A stretch of DNA of 5,097 nt, taken from assembly GCA_030432795.1 (NCBI GenBank), contig JAUILW010000277.1:1-5097 (forward strand). The letters run 5' to 3'. The stretch is from Gammaproteobacteria bacterium (GTDB lineage Bacteria; Pseudomonadota; Gammaproteobacteria; Pseudomonadales; Azotimanducaceae). Shown piece after piece: positions 1 through 5,097 of this stretch. The translations under genes were made by a program, and so were the position numbers. Below the pieces are notes generated by a model. The model was given only the letters and a program-made list of their open reading frames with translations. It was not told the origin of the DNA and made no database searches. Position 1 is the stretch's first letter; each line of letters starts with the position of its first letter.

Positions 1-253
1 ACGGGCGACAATCTTGAGATCCGAGACTGCACCTCCGGCGCGCCGCCGGGCGTCATTTGTCGACGTTGGACACACGCAGCCCCGCATCTTCCTGCGGCTC
101 CCAGCAGTGCCGTCAGCACAACATCTGGAGCGGGTTGGATCAGCTGGCTCGACGATTTCCTGCGGCGTCTCGATGGATTGCTGCCCTGACCGCTGAGCGT
201 TGCGCCAGGCGTGTTCAGGGTTAAACTGGCGGCGGGAGTAAACCGGGGCGAAG
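1..253. other. Leader / intergenic region with no assignable gene
   Basis: No complete gene can be supported here. Two + frames run open from the left edge, ending at TGA 187-189 and TGA 194-196; neither translation resembles a family I know, though the first ends in a helix-like WLDDFLRRLDGLLP. Two - frames also have no stop across the region. One has an ATG at 87-85 leading to a segment SDLKIVAR at the edge, faintly like the start of a LacI-type DNA-binding domain; the other has an ATG at 56-54. About 29 codons or fewer are visible in either, too few to decide. The promoter of the downstream operon should lie here. The best match I see is weak: TTGCGC (200-205), a 16-base spacer and TAAACT (222-227). 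No convincing operator palindrome or terminator hairpin was found. Confidence 0.5.
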
Positions 254-598
254 GTGTCTGAATTGATTCCACTGATCTCCATGGCAGACCTTGGCGAAGG
301 CGAGATGATCGCGGGCCGGGTCGCCGGCACAGACGTGCTGCTCTGCCAGGTAGAGGGGCGCTTTTACGCGATGGAAGATCTGTGCAGCCATGCGCGTCAG
401 AAACTCTCCACGGGCCGGCTGCGCGGACACGAGATTCAGTGCCCGTTGCATGGAGGCCGATTCGATGTGCGCACCGGTGCCTGTACCGCGTCACCAGCGA
501 GCCTGCCGATAAAGACGTTTCCAGTCACGCTGGAAGGCGGTAAGGTTTGCGTAACGATTTTGGAACGTGGTTCAGGGGCGCCGACAGGGCTCTTCTGA
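254..598 (+). CDS. Rieske [2Fe-2S] ferredoxin, oxygenase-type
   Basis: Small soluble electron carrier (114 aa) of the kind that passes electrons from a ferredoxin reductase to the terminal component of a Rieske non-heme iron oxygenase. The cluster-binding signature is complete: C44-S-H46, 16 residues, then C63-P-L-H66, followed by GGRFD and a TG turn (residues 67-75). The length is normal for stand-alone BphF/NdoA-like ferredoxins, and there is no signal peptide or membrane segment, so it should be cytoplasmic. The start is GTG 254: an in-frame TAA at 239-241 rules out anything further upstream, and the next candidate, ATG 281 (residue 10), has no ribosome site. GGGAG at 234-238 is rather far (15 bases) from GTG 254. 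It is the first gene of the apparent operon. No oxygenase subunit or reductase is in the window, so its partner is unknown. NirD-like roles are less likely given the oxygenase-ferredoxin style of sequence. Confidence 0.9.
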   Translation: MSELIPLISMADLGEGEMIAGRVAGTDVLLCQVEGRFYAMEDLCSHARQKLSTGRLRGHEIQCPLHGGRFDVRTGACTASPASLPIKTFPVTLEGGKVCVTILERGSGAPTGLF

Positions 599-657
599 AC
601 GACGCCACCCATTCGATTGTCGCTTTGCGATGAACACGTTCGACCAAAAAGTAGATT

Positions 658-665
658 AGAGAGGA
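658..665 (+). promoter_or_regulatory. Ribosome binding site of the SDR gene
   Basis: Purine-rich AGAGAGGA ending four bases before ATG 670. It supports that start and shows the SDR gene can be translated independently of the ferredoxin gene. The rest of the 71-base gap (599-669) has a short imperfect palindrome GAAC-AC-GTTC (632-641) but no promoter pair with acceptable spacing and no terminator. Confidence 0.5.
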
Positions 666-669
666 CACT

Positions 670-1428
670 ATGGATCTGAGACTGAAAGGCGGTAAGGCGC
701 TCATCACGGGTGCAACGCGGGGCATCGGCCGGGCAATCGCAGAGGCGTTTGCAGATGAAGGCTGTAACGTCGCAATCTGCTCGCGCACGCAGGAGTCAGT
801 GGACGAAGCGGTTGCTGCATTGTCCGCCAAGGGCGTGACGGTATTCGGCCAGGCGGTTGACGTGGGTGACGGTGATGCGCTCAAGGCGTGGGTGAATGCC
901 TCGGCCGAAGCGCTGGGTGGCATCGATACGATCGTGTCCAACGTATCCGGCGGCAACGCGCCGGGCGAGGAGGGCTGGCGGCGTATCTTCGAGCATGACG
1001 TGCTTGGCGCGGTTCGTCTGGTAGAAGCAGGCCTGCCGCACCTGGAGAAGTCCAACAATGCCAGCATCGTCAATATCTCCACCACCGCGGCGCTTGAGAA
1101 GTTCATGGCGGCCGGCCCGTACAACGCGCTCAAGGGAGCGCTGCTGCAATACTCCGGCGCTCTGGCGCAGGATCTGGCGCCGAAGGGTATTCGCGTCAAT
1201 GCTGTCAGCCCGGGCCCGATCTTCATCGAAGGCGGCTCCTGGGACACGATCAAGCAACACATGACGGCACTGTACGACGCGACGGTGGCAGACATTCCGA
1301 TGGGACGGATGGGTTCCGCGCAGGAGATCGCTGATCAGGTGGTTTTCCTGTCGAGCCCGCGTGCTGCGTTTACGACGGCGACCAACATCGTCATCGACGG
1401 CGGCTTCACCAAGCGCATTCAGTTCTGA
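670..1428 (+). CDS. SDR family NAD(P)-dependent oxidoreductase
   Basis: Classical short-chain dehydrogenase/reductase (252 aa, usual length about 250), a cytoplasmic enzyme that interconverts an alcohol and a ketone with NAD(P)(H). The Rossmann motif TGATRGIG is at residues 13-20. R39 at the end of the second strand, in CSR, suggests a preference for NADP(H). D64 in the AVDV segment fits the adenine-binding Asp. The active-site Y151-xxx-K155 is present, followed by the PG motif at 181-182 and a C-terminal DGG at 243-245. Three positions depart from the textbook: NNAG is replaced by SNVSG (90-94), the Ser 13 residues before the Tyr is T138 (with S137 beside it), and the helix-4 Asn is probably D110. 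A database search would probably label it a FabG-like 3-oxoacyl-ACP reductase, but the operon context argues for a catabolic substrate, which cannot be read from the sequence. It is followed after four bases by the ThuA-like gene. Confidence 0.92.
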   Translation: MDLRLKGGKALITGATRGIGRAIAEAFADEGCNVAICSRTQESVDEAVAALSAKGVTVFGQAVDVGDGDALKAWVNASAEALGGIDTIVSNVSGGNAPGEEGWRRIFEHDVLGAVRLVEAGLPHLEKSNNASIVNISTTAALEKFMAAGPYNALKGALLQYSGALAQDLAPKGIRVNAVSPGPIFIEGGSWDTIKQHMTALYDATVADIPMGRMGSAQEIADQVVFLSSPRAAFTTATNIVIDGGFTKRIQF

Positions 1429-1432
1429 CGTC

Positions 1433-2185
1433 ATGGCAGAGCCGAAGATCCGCGCCTATCTCGTGGCGGCCGGCATGTACCACGACATCGACCATGCTCG
1501 GCTGGAGCTGCTCAAGCTCCTCGCCGAGCATCCGTCGATTCGTGTGACGGTAGCCGCTGACTATCACGATATCGAGGCCATTCAGGCCTCCGATTTTCTG
1601 ATCACCTATACCTGCAACCTGGTGCCGACCGAGGCGGAGCAGGTGGCGCTGCGGGACTACATCCGCAGCGGCAAGCGCTGGCTCGCCCTGCACGGAACGA
1701 ATTCGATTCTTGAGTTCGTCGAGGGTGGCGTGGCCGCGCCGGAAAATGCGCCGGTGCTGATGGAAACACTCGGCACGCAGTTCATCGCCCACCCGCCCAT
1801 CCAGCCGTTCCAGGTCAAAATTACCGACCCGGAGCACGAGCTGGTGAAGGGCGTCAACGAGTTCGAGACGGATGATGAGCTGTATCTGTCGCGTATTCAC
1901 GGCGACCTGCACGTGCTGCTGCACACGCATTTCAACGGCGAAGCTGCCGGCTTCATCGAGAAGGACTGGCACGACGACGAGCCACGGCCGCTCTATTACA
2001 TCAACAAGGTAGGCGAAGGCGAAGTGCTGTATCTCAACCTCGGCCACTGCCGGGGCCACTGGGATATGGAGCCGGTGATGGAGTACTACCCGGTGATCGA
2101 GATGGGCAGCTGGGACAAGCCGGAGTACTACGAGCTGCTGCGCCGTGGCATCCGTTACATGTGCGAGCGGGTGCAGGCGGCCTGA
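1433..2185 (+). CDS. ThuA-like domain protein
   Basis: A 250-aa protein with the ThuA fold, a relative of class I glutamine amidotransferase domains found in proteins linked to trehalose and other sugar metabolism; the biochemical role of the family is poorly defined. Visible family features are the strand-loop WLALHGT (83-89), where amidotransferases would carry a nucleophilic Cys but this protein has His-Gly, then DELY (148-151), and the C-terminal segment LYYINKVGEGEVLYLNLGH (187-205), typical of ThuA proteins. There is no signal peptide or membrane helix. I chose ATG 1433, four bases after the SDR stop, because the longer reading from 1361 would overlap the SDR gene by 68 bases and its extra residues are Arg/Ser-rich and unlike the family. 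No Shine-Dalgarno sequence is evident before 1433, so translation probably depends on ribosomes finishing the SDR gene. The operon shows no sugar transporter or hydrolase, so a sugar role is not supported. Confidence 0.85.
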   Translation: MAEPKIRAYLVAAGMYHDIDHARLELLKLLAEHPSIRVTVAADYHDIEAIQASDFLITYTCNLVPTEAEQVALRDYIRSGKRWLALHGTNSILEFVEGGVAAPENAPVLMETLGTQFIAHPPIQPFQVKITDPEHELVKGVNEFETDDELYLSRIHGDLHVLLHTHFNGEAAGFIEKDWHDDEPRPLYYINKVGEGEVLYLNLGHCRGHWDMEPVMEYYPVIEMGSWDKPEYYELLRRGIRYMCERVQAA

Positions 2186-2225
2186 AGCGGTGAGCATCGC
2201 AGGGGTTGAGGAGCGCAATGGAGTG

Positions 2226-2231
2226 AAGGAG
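2226..2231 (+). promoter_or_regulatory. Ribosome binding site of the LLM oxidoreductase gene
   Basis: AAGGAG six bases upstream of ATG 2238, close to the ideal sequence and spacing and the best site in the window. It fixes the start of the LLM gene and suggests strong independent initiation, in contrast to the genes at 1433 and 3206, which lack a visible site. The 52-base gap it sits in shows no promoter or hairpin. Confidence 0.7.
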
Positions 2232-2237
2232 AGTTAG

Positions 2238-3203
2238 ATGGCGAAGCCATTCCGGTTTGGTGTGCAGTCTTTCAACGCCGACAGCGGTGAGGACTGGGCG
2301 AACCAGGTACGTCAGGCGGAAGCGCTCGGCTACTCCGCGTTCCACCTGGCGGATCATATCCTCGGCCCCGGCCCGGCTCTGGAGAAGGCCAACCACCCGG
2401 AGCAGAACCTGGCCGCCATTCCGGCAATGGCTTACGCAGCCGCGGTGACCAAGGACATTCGCATTGGGTGCCGCGTGTTCTGTATCGACTACCACCTGCC
2501 GGTGGTGCTCATCAAGTCCGCCATGACCATCGACAAGCTGTCCAACGGTCGGCTGGAGTTCGGCCTCGGCGCCGGGTGGATCACCGAAGAGTACAACGCC
2601 CTCGGTATTACCAAGGACGAGCCCCGCGTGCGGATCGACCGGCTGGCGGATGTCATCGAAGGCGTGAAGGCGTTCTGCGGCGACGGGCCTGCGGATCTTT
2701 CCAATGACACAATCCAGTGGTCGGACTTCTCCGGCGTGCCCAAACCCGTGTCCAAGCCGCCTATCATGGTGGGTGGTGGCAGCCCACGCATTCTCAGGCT
2801 GGCAGGCCGCGAGGCGGACATCGTCAGCCTCAACTTCAATAACCGTTCCGGCATGATCGGACCAGACGGCGTGCAGTTGTCCACCGAAGCCGAGACGCAG
2901 AAAAAGATCGGCTGGATCAAGGAGGGGGCAGGCGACCGGTTCGATGATCTCGAGATCGAGATCGGCGCCTACTTCACCTTCGTGATGGACGATCCGAGCC
3001 CGGTTCTCGGCCCGTTCTCGCAGATGTTCGGGCTCGAAGAGGCGGAGATGAAGAAGCACCCGCATGCACTCTTCGGCAGCGTTGATGAGGTGTGCGACGA
3101 GCTCGAACGGCGCCGTGCGCTGCATGGCATCAGCTACATCACGGTCGGGCGCGACAACATGGAATCTTTTGCGCCGGTCGTTGCACGATTGAACGGCAAG
3201 TAG
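2238..3203 (+). CDS. LLM class flavin/F420-dependent oxidoreductase
   Basis: A 321-aa TIM-barrel enzyme of the bacterial luciferase-like superfamily, most like the subgroup annotated as F420-dependent oxidoreductases of the MSMEG_2516 type (TIGR03621 style). Supporting motifs are the first strand FRFGVQSF (5-12), AEALGYSAFHLADH (27-40), the family signature DKLSNGR (99-105), the cofactor-face segment GLGAGW (109-114) followed by EYNALG (118-123), and the phosphate-binding GGGSPRIL (179-186) with GREADIVSLN (190-199). Such enzymes transfer hydride using reduced F420, or act as monooxygenases with FMNH2. The sequence alone does not decide between them, and if the host lacks F420 the FMN option applies. 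It is cytoplasmic, with no signal peptide. It is preceded by a strong ribosome site and followed by the aminotransferase gene after only two bases. The substrate is unknown. Confidence 0.9.
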   Translation: MAKPFRFGVQSFNADSGEDWANQVRQAEALGYSAFHLADHILGPGPALEKANHPEQNLAAIPAMAYAAAVTKDIRIGCRVFCIDYHLPVVLIKSAMTIDKLSNGRLEFGLGAGWITEEYNALGITKDEPRVRIDRLADVIEGVKAFCGDGPADLSNDTIQWSDFSGVPKPVSKPPIMVGGGSPRILRLAGREADIVSLNFNNRSGMIGPDGVQLSTEAETQKKIGWIKEGAGDRFDDLEIEIGAYFTFVMDDPSPVLGPFSQMFGLEEAEMKKHPHALFGSVDEVCDELERRRALHGISYITVGRDNMESFAPVVARLNGK

Positions 3204-3205
3204 CG

Positions 3206-4546
3206 ATGGCCAGCGTCGCCGAAGCGCGCGAAGCGCTGCTTGCGAAGACGCCACGGTCACAGGCTATTGCCCAGGACCGTTCCGAAATTCTCAATTCCGG
3301 CCTCGCCGCAAATCTCGAGATGCCGCACCCGATCTTCATTCAGCGGGGTGAGGGTGGCTACGTGGTGGATGCGGACGGCAACCGCTACATCGATACCTCC
3401 GTTGGCTTCGGCCTGCACATGCTTGGCCATGCGCACCCGGAGATCAAAGCCGCCATTCAGGCGCGCACGGAAGAAGGCTGGATGTTCGGCATTCACACCA
3501 CCGCGCAGATGGGGCTTGCCAACCTGCTGCACGAGGCCAGTCCCTGCGCCGAGCGGGTGGTGTTCTGCAATACGGGCTCGGAAGCCACGATGTACGCCTT
3601 TCGTGCTGCGCGCGGCTTCAGCGGCCGGGAAAAGATCGCCGTGTTCGACGGCTTCTATCACGGTGCCCACGATTACGGCATGTGGATCACCGATCCAGGC
3701 AGCCCGGCAGACGCTCCCGAGCCTGTGCCCATGGGGCACGGTATTCCCGCAGCACTTCGGGATCTCGTTCTGATGTTGCCCTATCGGCGTGCGGCGGCAT
3801 TCGATCTCATCCGCAAACACGCAGACGAGCTTGCATTGGTGTTCATCGAGGGGGTGCAGAGTTCCAACCCGCAGGAGGACGCCGGTGAGTTTCTGCGTGA
3901 GCTTGCCGAGGTGTGCCGCGCGTGCGGTGTATTGTTTGGCATCGACGAAGTGATCACCGGCTTTCGCGTAGCCTACGGCGGTGCGCAACAGCGTTTTGGT
4001 GTACAGCCGGACATCGCCACCTACGGCAAGGTCCTGGGCGGCGGCCTGCCCATAGGCGCCATTACCGGCAGAGCCGACGTGATGCGCGTGTTCACGGGGC
4101 TGGCGGCAGAGCGGGGCGTATTCTCAGGCGGTACCTTCTCCGGCAACCCACTCACGATGGAAGCCGGCCGCGCTATGGTTTCCCACCTGCGCGATCATCC
4201 GGAAATCTACGTGCGCCTGGACGCTGCGGGTGATCGCTTGGCCGATGCCGTGAACGGATTCTGTCAGTCGCGGCAGATTCCCGCACAGATGAAGCACGTG
4301 GGCAGCATGTTCCATATGTTCTTCCAGCGGGCTCCGGTGCGTAGCATGCGCGATGCCAGCAACCACAACGTGGCTGCTGAGAAAGCGTTCTACCTGCATG
4401 CGCTGAACCGTGGTGTGCTGGTGCCGGGCACGCAGCGTGCGTTTCTTTGTGCCGCGCATGGTGAAGCGGAGATAGACCGGCTCATCGACGTGTTCTGTAC
4501 GTCGTTGGCCGATGTGCACAACGAAGGATTGTTCGAGGAGGTGTGA
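3206..4546 (+). CDS. Class III PLP aminotransferase, glutamate-1-semialdehyde aminomutase-like
   Basis: A 446-aa pyridoxal-phosphate enzyme of fold type I, class III, most similar in style to HemL. The PLP-binding Lys is K275 in TYGKVLGGGLPIGA (272-285), with D247 in GIDEVITGFR (245-254) for the pyridine nitrogen, NTGSEA (122-127) for the phosphate, YHG (151-153) for ring stacking, and T310 in GGTFSGNP (308-315), the residue that reaches PLP from the partner subunit. It should therefore be a homodimer. The usual EPV after the central strand is instead EGVQ (215-218). The setting is not a tetrapyrrole locus, so a catabolic transaminase or aminomutase acting on an amino acid or amine seems more likely than heme synthesis. 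The start ATG 3206 lies two bases after the LLM stop with no clear ribosome site; upstream extension to 3092 would run through the LLM gene. The stop shares one base with the next start. Confidence 0.9.
   Translation: MASVAEAREALLAKTPRSQAIAQDRSEILNSGLAANLEMPHPIFIQRGEGGYVVDADGNRYIDTSVGFGLHMLGHAHPEIKAAIQARTEEGWMFGIHTTAQMGLANLLHEASPCAERVVFCNTGSEATMYAFRAARGFSGREKIAVFDGFYHGAHDYGMWITDPGSPADAPEPVPMGHGIPAALRDLVLMLPYRRAAAFDLIRKHADELALVFIEGVQSSNPQEDAGEFLRELAEVCRACGVLFGIDEVITGFRVAYGGAQQRFGVQPDIATYGKVLGGGLPIGAITGRADVMRVFTGLAAERGVFSGGTFSGNPLTMEAGRAMVSHLRDHPEIYVRLDAAGDRLADAVNGFCQSRQIPAQMKHVGSMFHMFFQRAPVRSMRDASNHNVAAEKAFYLHALNRGVLVPGTQRAFLCAAHGEAEIDRLIDVFCTSLADVHNEGLFEEV
4536..4541 (+). promoter_or_regulatory. 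Ribosome binding site of the carboxymuconolactone decarboxylase-like gene
   Basis: AGGAGG four bases before ATG 4546, inside the last codons of the aminotransferase gene. Together with the one-base stop/start overlap (TGATG, 4544-4548) it indicates both direct initiation and coupling, and decides the start of a gene that runs off the window. Confidence 0.7.
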
Positions 4547-5097
4547 TGAGTCGATTGGCAAAACTGGAGCCCGAAGACTGGCCGGAAGATCTCAAGGAGC
4601 GTATGCAGCCAGAAAAGCTGACACCGCTCGAGCAGGGGCTGATGCGATTCTTCGCCCATACGCCTGAGCTCGCCAAGGGCCTTGGCGCCTTCTCGGGCGC
4701 ATTGAAGATGAATCGTACGCTGCCAGAGAAGCTGGTGGAGCTCGTGCGTCTGCGCGTGGCGTTCTTCAACCAGTGTCGTAGTTGCATGGCCATCCGCTAC
4801 ACCGATGCTCTGAACGATGGGGTGACCGAGGAGTTGGTGTGCTCGCTGGAGCGACCGGCGGAAGCGGAGAACCTGACCGATGCGGAGAAAGCTGCCATTC
4901 GCTACGGCGAGCTGATGGCCACCGACCACCTGGCCATTGATGATGCTGTGTACGATGAGCTGCGTAAGCACTACACCGAGCCGCAGATCGTCGAGCTCGG
5001 CATGACGGTGGCGTTCTTCGTGGGCTTCGGGCGCCTGGCTGCTACCTATCACATGGTGGAGGAGCTGCCTCAGGCATTTCAGGAAGACGGCGAATTG
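4546..5097 (+). CDS. Carboxymuconolactone decarboxylase / AhpD-like family protein (partial, 3' end missing)
   Basis: The frame is open from ATG 4546 to the window edge: 184 codons with no stop. The last visible residues (EEL..AFQEDGEL) suggest the true end is close. The segment LVELVRLRVAFFNQCRSCM (63-81) is the hallmark of the all-helical carboxymuconolactone decarboxylase/AhpD-like family. C77 and C80 form a CxxC pair, and E65 lies 12 residues before the first Cys, as in AhpD peroxidase reductants. The AhpD His four residues after the second Cys is R84 here, so the proton relay is altered. A later helix, LGMTVAFFVGFGRLAATYH, matches the second family helix. Members are either decarboxylating hydrolases of aromatic breakdown, which lack the Cys pair, or thiol-based peroxide/disulfide proteins. 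The CxxC favours a redox role, but the missing His leaves this open. It is cytoplasmic and the last visible gene of the operon. Confidence 0.85.
   Translation, partial: MSRLAKLEPEDWPEDLKERMQPEKLTPLEQGLMRFFAHTPELAKGLGAFSGALKMNRTLPEKLVELVRLRVAFFNQCRSCMAIRYTDALNDGVTEELVCSLERPAEAENLTDAEKAAIRYGELMATDHLAIDDAVYDELRKHYTEPQIVELGMTVAFFVGFGRLAATYHMVEELPQAFQEDGEL

Noticed and set aside
58..72. Inverted repeat TGTC-N7-GACA
   Set aside because: Short arms without extension or a second copy; no support as a regulator site.
107..119. Inverted repeat GTGC-CGTCA-GCAC as a possible operator
   Set aside because: Four-base arms that do not extend; expected by chance in GC-rich DNA.
14..196. 60-codon + strand reading frame starting with TTG
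   Set aside because: Weak start, no ribosome site, Arg/Ser/Pro-rich translation unlike any family I know, and several competing open frames in the same stretch.
200..227. Promoter-like pair TTGCGC / TAAACT with 16-base spacing
   Set aside because: Only 3 of 6 and 4 of 6 matches to the sigma-70 consensus; too weak to list as a feature.
619..643. Small palindromes (TCGC-TTT-GCGA and GAAC-AC-GTTC) between the ferredoxin and SDR genes as a terminator
   Set aside because: Arms of four bases and no following T run, so not a credible intrinsic terminator.
525..1434. Long - strand reading frames opposite the SDR gene
   Set aside because: They are antisense shadows of a clearly conserved + strand protein; GC-rich codon use keeps the opposite frames free of stops.
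2190..2237. 15-codon GTG frame ending with TAG immediately before ATG 2238
   Set aside because: Short, no own ribosome site, and it spans the strong ribosome site of the next gene; most likely chance, although it could act as a minimal leader peptide.
2034..3260. 408-codon - strand reading frame opposite the LLM gene
   Set aside because: Its translation is His/Arg/Val/Asp-rich with no recognisable domain, and it lies antisense to a motif-complete LLM oxidoreductase.

Overview
The window is a GC-rich bacterial segment (roughly 60% GC by eye, with C or G in most third codon positions). It holds six genes, all on the + strand and tightly packed from about position 254 to the right edge. GC content and protein style suggest a member of the Pseudomonadota, possibly a gammaproteobacterium. 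This is an inference: no RNA gene or lineage marker is present. No rRNA, tRNA, CRISPR array, insertion sequence or clear terminator is visible.

Layout: 1-253 is a leader without a gene I can assign, although four of the six frames run open from the left edge, so the end or start of a neighbouring gene may lie there. 254-598 encodes a small Rieske [2Fe-2S] ferredoxin. After 71 bases come an SDR oxidoreductase (670-1428), a ThuA-like protein (1433-2185), an LLM-class flavin/F420 oxidoreductase (2238-3203), a class III PLP enzyme resembling glutamate-1-semialdehyde aminomutase (3206-4546), and a carboxymuconolactone decarboxylase/AhpD-like protein (4546 onward, cut off by the window edge). Gaps are 71, 4, 52 and 2 bases, and the last pair overlaps by one base. 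This is the architecture of one operon with translational coupling.

Taken together the genes look like an accessory catabolic or small-molecule-modifying operon: an electron carrier that would normally feed a Rieske-type oxygenase, two redox enzymes, an aminotransferase or aminomutase, and two proteins of loosely defined function (ThuA-like and AhpD-like). I do not recognise the combination as a named pathway. The oxygenase, ferredoxin reductase and transporter that would identify the substrate are not in the window and may lie to the right. Each family call is well supported by motifs; the shared pathway and substrate are not known.
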